Below, piece after piece: positions 12,901 through 24,066 of a stretch of 64,000 nucleotides of DNA; the first letter of the stretch is position 1; each line of letters starts with the position of its first letter. The position numbers were made by a program, and so were the translations under genes. The notes under the pieces were generated by a model that saw only the letters and a list, made by a program, of their open reading frames with translations, did not search any database and was not told the origin of the DNA. Origin of the DNA: Aphis gossypii (lineage: Eukaryota > Arthropoda > Insecta > Hemiptera > Aphididae); assembly GCF_020184175.1 (NCBI RefSeq), contig NC_065531.1:39577213-39641212 (forward strand). The letters are read 5' to 3'.

Positions 12901-15886
12901 TAATGGGGATACGTCTATTCATCGAGAATTAGTTCATTGAGTTAAACTCATCACAAAGTTGATTCAACGTGAAAATCAAATTGACCACTGAAATACGTTC
13001 CGAACTCAACAAGCACTGATATTAAAAAAAAACACTCAATTTTATACTTAAATAAATAGTGACTAAATGCTCATTAGAACTGCAATTTTTCAAATCCCTA
13101 TATAAAATCTATATTTATTAAGAGATTATAATTATAAATACTATACCTATTATAAATTTACGCACAATGATTTTCTACTATAATATAATTCACGCGATGA
13201 ATCGATGTTTGATTAATTTACATATGTATATTCGATTTAAATCAAATTTTTTATAAACGGTGTACCTACAAACTCGTAATATAATAAATATATTATATCT
13301 ATAAATTTATATAAATTATATTTACTTGTTTGGAAACACTTCGCCAATTAACATCCAGGGTATGCATGCTACACCACTACCGCCAGATAGGTAAATACCG
13401 CCGATTAATGTTAAAGGAATCCATTGTATCGATTTAATACAATTGTTTTTCATAGCTACGATATATACACTAAATAATAATAATAAAGCAGAGTTTATCG
13501 ATATCGTTACTAACGTCAAAAATCTTTTCCGGAAACGACGTATAGTTAAAATCAATATCACACTCCCAATCATTTGCAAAATGGAAAAAATAATCTAAAA
13601 ATGAATTTCTCTTAATTATTTATCCATAATATGCGTATATTACTGTAGTATTTATACCAAACATATACTTTGGTGATCTCGCAAACCAACTTCTGTCATT
13701 ATTTTACCAATGAATGGTTTACCAGGAGTAAGGTTAACTATATACGACGTGAAGAAATAGATCATTATTAATTTCATCGGCCTATAAACCGATGGTTTCT
13801 TAAATTGAGCTAATTTTGATAGCAAATTTTTACTATCATTAGTAACAACATTGCTATCTTGCGTTCCAATCGTTCCAGATACATTGTTATAATGTAATAG
13901 ATTAGATAGTTCGGGTTTAACTGTTTCAGAGTCTACCCATCCTCTAAGCCAACAAATGGCCTTCTCAGCTTTTTCGTGTTTACCTTTAGCGATTAACCAA
14001 ATAGGAGACTCTGGGATCTAAACAAATAAAATAAAAAAATTCCATCAATATTAACTTAAACGTAAGTTAAAACAGATTAATAATAAATATATACAGAATG
14101 ACTCACTGACCACGTTCACCTTCATTTTTTTCATTTAATAATGAATTTATAAAACATATTTTGAACTTTTAAATGTTTAAATACACTTAAAGACTATATT
14201 TTAAAATTATTGAAATTTGTTTCACTACTTAGTAAAAGTTTCTTGAAGATACAACCTTATATCTTTCTAATATTATTTTAAAGTAAATAAATTTTATTTT
14301 AAAATTTGATGTACTCAATTCGAAATTCAAACGAGTAGTTTTTCAGTTATTAAAATGTTATGCTAAAGATATTAAAGATAATTGTCCTTAAAAATGGTTT
14401 TATAAAATTATAAAATAAATGCAATATTAGATTTAATATTATATACTTAGACCACCATTTTTATTAATATTATAAATAAGATTGATATAAATCCCTTATA
14501 TTTTCAAATTAGGTACTTTAACATTGGGCTATGTTACAAACCCATTATATTATGTAACTATATTATCCTAAATATACAAAGTTAAATAACTCAATAACTA
14601 CTCGTTCAAATTTTGATTTTGATACATTCAAATATTCAAAAAATTATTCACTTAATAATTACTGTAGAAAAGAAAAATTGCCATTTGAAAAATAGATATT
14701 TCTCCACTGGACACTTCTTAAATAGTGCAAAAAATCTCAATTTGAAAATATAAACTTTAATTATGTTTAAAAAATTCAAAAATTAGACTTTGAATAATTA
14801 AATGAATGAAAAAGAAAATGTGGATGAGCATGCTTAGTTAATCTCATAGTATATATTATGTAATATAAAATTTCACGTACAAAAATGATTAACAATATAC
14901 AAATTATCGGACAAAGAGTACTCAACAATGCAACAGTTCGCCAGTCAAAAAATGAACTCAAAGTAAAAGATACCAACATTCCAAATAAAGCTGCTGTATT
15001 CGTTAGCGAAGCCATGGCGCCTCTGAGTCTTGGTTCTGTTATTTCCCCGATGTAGGCGTGTACTGCACCAGCACCGACGCCGATACTGAATCCCATCAGA
15101 AGTGTCGACGCGTAGAGAAAAAGCGACGACTGAGCTAAGTACAGTAAAGTCCATCCGATGGTACTAGGAATATTTGCGAAAATCATGCAATACTTTTTTC
15201 CGAACCTCCCTTGTAAGACTCCCGATAGAAAACATCCAAATGGGTGAATTATAAACAATATACTCCCTATGGTTTTAAATAAAATAACAATACATATTAT
15301 ATTGTATAATATAATAAAAGTAATTTGTATATAGTATATAATACATATAATAATATAAAATAAAATTTGGTTTATTGGTTTGTATAAAAATAGTTAAATC
15401 ATAAAAATAATACTTTCAAATTTATTAATTTTAATTTTTATAATTCTGTTAATGAATACTTTTTTTAATTGATCTGTTGCAGTTTTAAATAAATTTGCTG
15501 TCTAAAGCATTTTTATGGCATAGGTATACATTATGTGCAATAAGTACATAACAAAATACGAAATCATGTATACGTTTTAAAGTTTCAACAGCGAAAAATT
15601 ATACAACAGATATTTACTCACCGTACCAAGACGCCTCGGTTAGTGATATTGAAAAATCACTTTCAGTATTTCCTTGTAAGTGACGTATAACAATTGCCGA
15701 TATTGATAATTGCATGCCCCAACCGATTGACAGAAAACTCTGCGCTATAGTAGCCAACAACTAACATTTTTGATTTTAACGTCTTAGAACATGTTTTGAG
15801 AATAAAAAATTTACTTGAGCCAACGTCGCCATCCAACCATATTTTATTGATGTATATTCACTGACGATTTTACTTTCGTCAACCAT
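9926..15886 (-). CDS. Tret1-like MFS sugar transporter copy B (intact)
   Basis: Six exons on the minus strand: 15886-15815, 15760-15622, 15266-14881, 14017-13658, 13594-13326 and 10142-9926. Together they give 1443 nt and 480 residues with no internal stop, and all introns are GT-AG. The product is a twelve-helix plasma-membrane facilitator of the SLC2/Tret1 group (trehalose or hexose uptake; the substrate is not readable from sequence). Motifs: LQGRFGKK at 88-95, EPRLRG at 148-153, PESP at 201-204, FPNKSRG across the exon 5/6 junction and PETENK at 465-470. The start is the first ATG of an exon whose 72-nt length matches copy A. The usually conserved Asp of the loop 2-3 motif is Gly90, and the second RxGRR-type motif is degenerate (RRFRKR), so transport activity may be altered. 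Intron 5 is expanded to 3.2 kb, against 0.67 kb in copy A. Confidence 0.9.
10445..11535. mobile_element. Putative transposon remnant with GATACT-type subterminal repeats
   Basis: This block lies inside the enlarged intron 5 of transporter copy B. From about 10460 to 10660 the hexamer GATACT and near variants recur around nine times, with a few in reverse orientation. Between 11420 and 11530 reverse-oriented copies (AGTATC, GTATTGAGTATTT and its complement) return. Inward-facing short repeats clustered at both ends of a 1.1-kb block resemble the subterminal repeats of DNA transposons. I could not define terminal inverted repeats or a target duplication. No coding capacity is seen. Confidence 0.4.
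12711..12723 (+). repeat. Poly-C tract
   Basis: A run of about a dozen C residues followed by CACACA, within intron 5 of transporter copy B. It stands out in this AT-rich context and is prone to length error in sequencing. Confidence 0.9.
14307..14630. repeat. Imperfect inverted repeat in intron 3 of transporter copy B
   Basis: About 46 nt at 14307-14352 pair, with roughly three-quarters identity, with 14585-14630 in inverted orientation across a spacer of about 230 nt. Weaker complementarity continues outward. Intron 3 is 863 nt here but 137 nt in copy A, so an insertion of a MITE-like element is likely. Ends and target duplication were not resolved. Confidence 0.45.
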
Positions 15887-16034
15887 CGTTCTACTCACTC
15901 CGGATTACAATAAAATACCTATATTAGTTCAATTCTACAAATAAAATATTATATTATACCATGGTGTGTATAATTTAAAGTTATACGAATCACGACCAAT
16001 TCCGCTTTACTGATACAACGATCATCGGTTACTA

Positions 16035-16189
16035 TACTGAGTGCGCTGAGAGAGCGAAAGTCGACGGCAACCAAAATCGGTTTTACTGCGAATCCCCAAC
16101 GTCACTCTGCCATAGGGAAACCAGTTTTGATAGCAGGAAGATGCGCAAAACTTGATATCCCGACTGGCACTCTTTCGGCGCACTCAGTA
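16035..16189. mobile_element. 155-bp MITE with TA target duplication upstream of transporter copy B
   Basis: The termini are inverted repeats of about 20 nt: TACTGAGTGCGC at the left end and its complement at 16178-16189. They are bordered by TA on both sides (16033-16034 and 16190-16191), as in Tc1/mariner-type elements. The element is clearly more GC-rich than its surroundings. It sits about 150 bp upstream of the transporter start codon, within the likely promoter or 5' leader. It has no coding capacity. Confidence 0.75.
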
Positions 16190-16292
16190 TACGTGTTAAA
16201 AAAATAATAATTTTGGTTATAAACTCACTTTTGTAAAACAAAAACCATGAACATTATTAAGTTAAATTACTTACCTACTGTAATACAAATAC

Positions 16293-19200
16293 AATTATAC
16301 TAGTTTACATTTATAGAATGCTATAGTTGATACTTAAATACTTTCTAATTTCTACAAACAGCTAAATACTATGAATTGATAAAACACAAACCTAAACATT
16401 TATACTCGGCTATCATAATTATACTAGATAATTTTAAATTAATGCGAAGTCTTAAAAATTATAAGATAACAATAAATAAAAAAGTGGGATGTTAAGTAAC
16501 CGATTTGGTGTACAATTACACTTAAGCCTGTCCTACGTACCTAATCTCTTTATTCAATAAATTATCGTGAATGTATTACATTTTAATTAAACGATTCTGA
16601 TTTGAAACGGTCATAATATTAATAAGTATATTTTATGATACAAATAAAGATATTGATATTGCAGTAAAATATTTTACAATATTAGTCATATAGCAGGTTG
16701 AAATATTTTTTCAGACAAAATTGCATTTATTATATTTTAAATTATTTTAATATAATATATCATTTGTATTAACATTTAAGTCAATACCAATTTATCATAT
16801 GTGTATATATAGGTTTGTAGTATAAATTGATAATAGTTTAAAACTTATCTAAATATTTAGAAAAATGTCTTTGTGCATAAAAATAAAATTATAATAAAAG
16901 CATTAAAAAAAAATTCCAAGTCCTTACAAATTTTATTTTAAATTATACTAAAAATAAAAAAAATTGTTCGTTTTCATTTAGATATTCAATTTTCTGTCTA
17001 AAAAAATATATATATTGCGAATTTGTATTTGAGATTTTAAGGTTTCTACAAGAATAACTTATAAGGATCTTTATATTAGACATTAGACTAGAACAATAAG
17101 TAACCGTGACAAAAGTAGTTGCATGTGAGTATTTTAAAGGAAAAAACCACCCATTTGTGACACTACCTATTTTGAGTTATGCGGTTTTTTTTAATTTTTA
17201 ATAGTTTATTTAGACTAAATTAGTTTAAGTTTCAGATAGAAGGTCGCGACACCATCGATGCTTAAGTCACCTTGAGAGATTATCTGGAATAGATAAGGTA
17301 GATAATTTTTTTATAAGAGGATTAGGATGAAGCTGTAGTTTGGTATGAAATCTTTTCTAGAAACATTTTGCTTCAATGAATACAGTTTTAAATTTTAGGT
17401 CATTATAAAGTGTAAGATTAGAAACAAAGAAAGAAGCATTTGTTATTTTTCTTAGAAAAATATTTTTAAAAAGTTTGAACTCTTTGTACGTTTGATTTTT
17501 TGCGCTACCCCAGAGCTGGAGACCGTAGGTTCAGATCAAAAACAAAGGAATAAAAATTGTCAATTTCATGAATTTCTAACTACAATATAATTTGTAAATT
17601 GTCTTGATTTTGATAAATGTCTAACATTTAAGCTTGAAAAGCAATAAAAAAATTTAATAACTATTTATTTTGAATACTTGTTTTTTTCTGATGAAAAGAA
17701 ACTGCATTAAATTCCCAAGGTTTTTTACTAACAAACAAAAATAAATTAAAATAAAAACTACATGAAGTCTAATAATTTCTTATATGAATATTTGATGAAA
17801 GTTTGAGTTCTATGGTTTATTGTTTTCATGGAATTTATGGAATTAAGTATAACATAAAAATAAATATAGTTTTGTCAAAAACTAGTTCTGCGTAAACATT
17901 TTAGTTTTCTTCTTGATAATTTTGAAAATTAAATTTTCTATTTTACCTCTCAAAAGTACCAACTAGATCCAATTTACTATCTGCAGAAAACGCACTCAAA
18001 GTTGAAAATCAAGGATTTTTTTATTCTATAATAGGTGTTCATTTATAAAAATAAAACACATCATTGTAAAATAAATATATTCATCGCTCCATTATAATAA
18101 TATAAAATAGTTTAAAATGTATAAATATATTTTACAGTAAATAAAAAAAAAATGTATAACATCTTTTTGTATTTATCTTTTTTTTTATTTTTATAAAAAA
18201 ATGAGACTTATACATTAATCTCGAAGTAAAAAAAAAAAAACAAATCATGACATTTTAACCAGTTCAAAAAAACTACTTTACTGATTGATATATCAAACTA
18301 TAATTTACACAAAAAATATTATGCTCTGAAATTTTTATAACAATCCATAAAATAACAACTTTACTTTGATTAGTTCCGAACTAAATCATTTTTATGATCT
18401 AGTCTTTTATTTGATCAACCCAACAGTTTGTAAACTATGTAAAATACTAAATAGCCTTCATAAACAATAAACATAATAAGAAATTAAATACAAATATTAT
18501 CAGTATAATATTTATATTAATTATAGGTAACAGTAGTATTATGGTAAATGTTATGTAGTATCAGTAATATTATTCAACAATTAAACACAAACGACTAACA
18601 AGATAATTTGTAGATTGATAAATTAAAAGTAATTTTTATTAGTATCTAATATAATACTTAAATGCCTTTTATAAGTTCCTGTCAATATATTTTCAATTGG
18701 AATAATAAATGATTACAATGATAACCCAAATTCCAATCAATCAAAAATGTACTTATGATGATATTTTTATTATCTAACATAATTTTTTTCAATTTGGACA
18801 TCAATTCATATTAAATATTAACTAATAATTAGAATTGTAGAATAGTTTATACAATTTATATGAGGCTATGTTAACATTTCAATATTCACTGACAATATAT
18901 TACCTATACGGCTAGACCTACTTATGAATAGGTTTAATGGAATTATTGTATATATAAGTCCTATAATAAAAGTAGAACTCAATATAGGTAATTAGGTGAG
19001 TTTATTATTATTTAACGTAATGAAAAATCCAAAATTACTAATCAGAATTTGATTTATTATATTGTGTTATGTTTTCTCAAAATATTCGATATTTTCCACT
19101 TCAACGAAAATCGAAAAATGCTTCAGAGTTTAGGGTTTTTCGCAATTATTTTACAATTAAGATATTTTAGGTATAGTTAGATACTTAAAATTTTAAGTTA

Positions 19201-20265
19201 AACCAAAAATATAATATATGGTTGTTTATTACGGGTATCATAATAAGTAGTGATATTTAACGTTAGGTACCCAAAATCGGATAGTCAAGAAATAAAAAAA
19301 TATCTATACAAAGCCCAAAAACGTAAATATGTTTGAAAAAAAATCATAGATATTTAAGTATAAAGGTACAATACTAAAAAGTCACTTTTATTGTTAATAA
19401 ATTAAAATTTACTAATACGGATGGAATAATGACTTGTAAATTATAATTTATAACCTATCATTTATTTCATATAATATTATACGAAAATAAATCAGTTAAA
19501 TACAATAATAAAACCTGAGTACCGCTAGGTGTGAAATAATATTAATTTGTACCCTTTGTACCTGTACTGAAATAATTACGATGTGTAAACACTAAGTTTT
19601 TAATGTTCGAGTATGAAGTATGAAATAATGATTTTAATGAGTGCAAAAATCACACAAAACTATAATTTTAAACCGTATAAAATATATTATATTGAACATT
19701 GCATTAGTGTTAAATCTTAATTTAATTTAAAAATAACAGATTTAATCATATAATAAATTTAAAATACTAATTTTTTGAATAAATCATATTTTAATGATAT
19801 ATACATACTACTTAACTGTAAACTGATTCACAGTATACAATTTACTGTATTCGATTAAAATGATTTAGCCATAGACTAGGCAATACAACTAGCATAACTG
19901 TAATGCGTTAAAACAATATCATATTATTGTGAATAATAAAATTGTGATAATGTGTTTTTAATTTCTGTGTCTCATTAGTTGTTTAGCAATCTTCTTTCTC
20001 CAACTAACATAATATTTTATACGGTTACAAAATATTGTGATTAAAAAGTATAATTACGACATTAGCCCACACTATCAAACATCTAAATATAGGTAATTAT
20101 ATCAGTTATGTCGAACTGAAATTTATATTAAGTAAATGTATTTTAATGGCTAAGACTTCTAAAAATTCAGTACAATGAATATTATTATACCGCAAGTGTA
20201 TACTTTACTATACAATGTAGTCTGTAGATTAGTATTAGTTCTAATGTCACAACCACATATTAGTC
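16293..20265. repeat. Segmental duplication, copy 2
   Basis: Near-identical partner of 1-3789. The right boundary is sharp after 20265, where the sequence changes to unrelated DNA. The left boundary is at or before 16293, because copy 1 is cut by the window start. Compared with copy 1 it contains 205 extra bases at 19143-19347 without evident terminal repeats, so a deletion with filler in copy 1 is more likely than an insertion here. No gene is supported inside. Confidence 0.93.
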
Positions 20266-20572
20266 CCCACGAGACCAAATAATGTAAATCGTCCGTTCAT
20301 CAGTGATTTAAGATGTTTACGTGATATATGAGCATATATCATTACAATATTATATAATTTTAATCATTTATATCCATCCTGAAAACATATATATATTATA
20401 TTCTTTTCTGAGAAGTTGTGTATTTACATAAAATAAAATTTAAAAATAATTTTAAATTGTTCATATGGTTCGAAAAAAAAATGTATTTTCATTACACACA
20501 AACTATACAAACATCTGTATTGTTGCTATTGGCAACTGCATATAGTTTTGAAATAAATATAATACTGTGCGG

Positions 20573-20579
20573 TATAAAA
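20573..20579 (+). promoter_or_regulatory. Candidate TATA box for the downstream single-exon gene
   Basis: TATAAAA is followed about 24 nt later by TCAGCC (20595-20600), which resembles an arthropod initiator. This would give a 5' leader of about 115 nt before the ATG at 20714. The spacing is slightly short for a classical pair, so the call is tentative. Confidence 0.35.
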
Positions 20580-20713
20580 TCTCACAGTATCAATTCAGCC
20601 TTCATACTCTTCACAGTATTGAATATTATTACAAAACGTACGTTTAATAATCGTTCAATTATTTTGAAAGCATAAAGCTTTATAACGTAATTATACATTT
20701 ACATATTATAAAC

Positions 20714-21556
20714 ATGCAGAACATTACATCCGAAAACGACGAGAACGACAAGACTCTGCAGTCTTCGTCCCCATCGGCGGCCTCGACAACCGAACCAATA
20801 ATGAAACCGCAAGACGGACAAACAGAAAAAGTCTCGACTTGTGAAAATTTATCGACTGTAAAACGACCTTACGAGAACGACAAGACTCTGCAGTCTTCGT
20901 CCCCATCGGCGGCCTCGACAACCGAACCAATAATGAAACCGCAAGACGGACAAACAGAAAAAGTCTCGACTTGTGAAAATTTATCGACTGTAAAACGACC
21001 TTACGGGTCGATGCCGAATTTAACGGCGTCTATAACAACCGGTGATGACACTGCAGCCGCGGTCCAAGCGCCGACTGCAGCCGTTGCGGTGCAGCAAGTT
21101 TCCGCAGAACCGCTCGAGTCGGAAAACTGCGCCGAACCGCAAATGGGGCAAAACGTCGGGTTGGTGAACGCGGCAGTGATAGTGCCACCAGCAGCTGCCG
21201 CCGAAGAAGACGTGATTCGATCGCCGTCGGTCACGTCCGACGTTCGGAAGGTTTCTGAAGGACCAAAATACGACGGATCGGGCGAACTGCAGGATGCCAA
21301 GACGATCCGAGACGTCGCCGTTCGTCTGCCGGGGAGATTATGGTATTCAATGCCAAACATAGCGATCCATTATACGGATAAAGTTTTTTACGATACTACC
21401 GAAATCGAGTGCATTGCACCGACGCTAGTTTCCAGTGATTCGTTGACAACTGCGACAGAGCCCGCAGACGAGATTACGCCGGTAAAAATCAAACGTCGCT
21501 CGATGTGGAAGCGGGCGAGGAAATTCGTCCGTCGCCTTTTTTGTTGCGCTGCATGA
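20714..21556 (+). CDS. Unrecognised single-exon protein with 44-residue tandem repeat and CaaX-like tail
   Basis: A 280-residue open frame with coding-like, more GC-rich composition than the flanks. I do not recognise the family. Residues 10-97 are two identical 44-residue units encoded by a perfect 132-bp tandem duplication. They are followed by an Ala/Val/Pro-rich, low-complexity middle. The motif SMPN occurs twice, once after the repeats and once before the C-terminal third. The last 25 residues are strongly basic (KIKRRSMWKRARKFVRR) and end in CCAA, which fits a CaaX prenylation box behind a polybasic stretch. That arrangement targets proteins to membranes. No signal peptide or transmembrane helix is apparent. 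The start is the first ATG of the frame and follows a candidate TATA box. It may be a lineage-specific, largely disordered protein; the function is unknown. Confidence 0.7.
   Translation: MQNITSENDENDKTLQSSSPSAASTTEPIMKPQDGQTEKVSTCENLSTVKRPYENDKTLQSSSPSAASTTEPIMKPQDGQTEKVSTCENLSTVKRPYGSMPNLTASITTGDDTAAAVQAPTAAVAVQQVSAEPLESENCAEPQMGQNVGLVNAAVIVPPAAAAEEDVIRSPSVTSDVRKVSEGPKYDGSGELQDAKTIRDVAVRLPGRLWYSMPNIAIHYTDKVFYDTTEIECIAPTLVSSDSLTTATEPADEITPVKIKRRSMWKRARKFVRRLFCCAA
20741..21004 (+). repeat. Perfect 2 x 132-bp tandem duplication inside the coding frame
   Basis: Positions 20741-20872 and 20873-21004 are identical over all 132 bases, including third codon positions. The unit is a multiple of three, so the frame is kept. 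Absence of any substitution implies a very recent event, gene conversion, or an assembly artefact. Confidence 0.97.
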
Positions 21557-21702
21557 TGTGTTGGTCCTAAACCTAACCCTCAAGCTCAAAGTTTAAATTA
21601 ACGAGACGAAAAATGTAATTACTTTCATAATAATGATATTTTTGTATTAATTTCTTATTTCACATTTATTTTTGAAACAATGTATTAAACACATATTTAT
21701 TG

Positions 21703-21708
21703 AATAAA
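21703..21708 (+). terminator. AATAAA polyadenylation signal of the single-exon gene
   Basis: AATAAA lies about 147 nt after the stop codon at 21554-21556, in AT-rich DNA. It is the first hexamer at a plausible 3'UTR distance. Because the base composition favours chance AATAAA, confidence is moderate. Confidence 0.45.
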
Positions 21709-24066
21709 CATATTGTATTTATAATAATAACTTGTTTTATATAATAAACATTATACATTTTCAGTTATTTTAGTGTTTAGATTGTTTAGAAGGTACCTAC
21801 TCATATTATCTGATACAATCATTTCTAAATTACTAATTAGTAATTGGTAATGTTAAAATTTTATCTTATTTGTTACGGTTATAACTTATAAGACATTTAT
21901 GATATTCATAAATAAAAAAAAAAAGATTATCTTTATCAAACTGTAGAAACCACGGTTACTATAGAGCTTCTAATATATCTAAAATACATAACGGTGTAAA
22001 AAAAAAAATATATATATATATATATAATAGTGATCCAACAAAATGTAGCTTACAACAAGATTGTGCTTCTCATGCATAATTTAAATTTTTAATTTATTCG
22101 AGAATAGTACAACTAAACAAATAACAGAAATATCCTTTTTTAGATTAGTAAAAAGAGTTTAAATTTTTGAGATAAAGTATTAATTATTGAAAATTGTAAC
22201 ATACTTTCTAATTTTATTTTATTATTAAAAACCTAAAATATTAAAAAAAAAAAAAAAATGAATCCAACAAGTTGAGCGTTGTGTACTGATAAATTCGAAT
22301 TCGTTGGTATGCTAATTTTTCAAATTTTAGAAATTATTAATACCTATACGTATAGTATCCAAAGCGATTCCATTAAAAGATATCTAGATCTAGACCAATG
22401 CACTGATTGAGCTTACGGTCATTATTTTTACTGTACTAAAACAGCTTCGAATTCGATTGACTTTATGTTTTGAAGTATGTACGTATTCGATTCGATTTAA
22501 TTCAGGATTCACGTGGTTTGTATATGTTATTATAATAGTAGTATTAAAAAATCATCCGACGCGTTAGAACAAAACTATACTATTTTTTTTTAAAAACAAG
22601 AAACCGTTTGGTAAATAAATTACCGGACTTATTCGTGGCCCGCGGCTAGGACTAGGATTAGACGTATACATAGGTATTTACAATGTTTTATAATATACGA
22701 TATGGTTCAACGTCCAACTGAAATAATAATAACGTACATACCCGTAGGCGTAGTAAACACACCATTGCTCGTATAAAAAAATCTAATTTTACGACCGCGG
22801 AACAACATCTGAAAACACAATTACCTATACACTAAAATCATCAAGTATTTGGATGCATTCCTTTACAAAAGGCAATTTATATTCTTAAAAATAAAACTGA
22901 CTTAGGTGTATATCGTGACATTAAATTATACATTTGAAATCGACTCACCTAAAATACATAGGTAATAATATTATCATGATAGTACTAAAATTTTGTATGT
23001 ACGTTCAACATTTTTTCTTAATCAGATGGAAAACACCTTTGTTGGTGTTAATATATTATTAATTCTAATAAAAAAATCCCACATCAAAATTTGAAGTACG
23101 AAATTCCTGAAGTTTATTACACGTGAGTATAAATGTATAATTAATATACAATGTACCCAAAGGTGATAGTATATATAAGTATATCTATCCGCCTATTTTA
23201 CATAGGTAGGTATTACATTATATTAAAATATGATTATATTATTTTATTATTATAGAATATAAAATAAATAGTGAACTTTATTAAACGTACAAAAATATAA
23301 ATAAAAATTGTAAAACTAACAAAAATGAAAAAAAAATACAAATTTATTATTTATATTTTATATAATAATAATATATATTATATTATACTATACGTAGGTA
23401 GTTGTCATACTTTAGTATTTTATGATAATTTTGATCTTTCTGTGGTATTATTTTGCTGGTTCACGCTTAGATACATTATGTCGTCCGAATAAGCAAAAAA
23501 AAAAAAAAATATCACAAAAAAGTGTTGAATAGGAATAGGATACAGTTATATAATAATAAATAATAGTATACAGTCGTGTAAAAGTATAGAAAAAATCTAA
23601 ACAAAACGTTTTACATTGTAATAAATAATTTATGTTTTTACGTATTATTGTAATATTATAATAGTCTTGTCCCCGTGTTGTTAGTATACAACTTTTTGTA
23701 CTTCAATACCGTTTGTCATTATAATGTATATACGAGTGTTTGGGGGATACCCGATTTTATTTAATGAACGATGAAAAAATTCTTAATAATAAATTAAAAT
23801 TAAAACCACCTAATACGTAGGTACGCGTAATGAAAAAAAAAATATTAAAGTGAAAATAGTTTCGGATTTCAACCGAAACTAGCTAGATTTTAAAACGAAA
23901 AAATAAATAAATAAGTCGTCCCGACAATGTAATATTATAATAATACGAAAATATTATAAAGACATAATATAAATTTGAACACCGATCGCGAAAGTACCTA
24001 TAATGACGATTATGACGATATGTACCGGATCGTTCGGTAATATCGAATCGGCAGACGTCTCGTCCG
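21709..24066. other. Intergenic AT-rich region between single-exon gene and inx1 3' end
   Basis: Contains a short (TA)n tract near 22010-22026, several poly-A runs and mixed AT-rich DNA. The 3'UTR of the minus-strand innexin probably occupies the right part. No gene is supported. Confidence 0.55.

Noticed and set aside
20418..20675. 85-codon plus-strand frame just before the repeat-bearing gene
   Set aside because: It overlaps the probable promoter and 5' leader of the next gene, is AT-rich, and has no domain.
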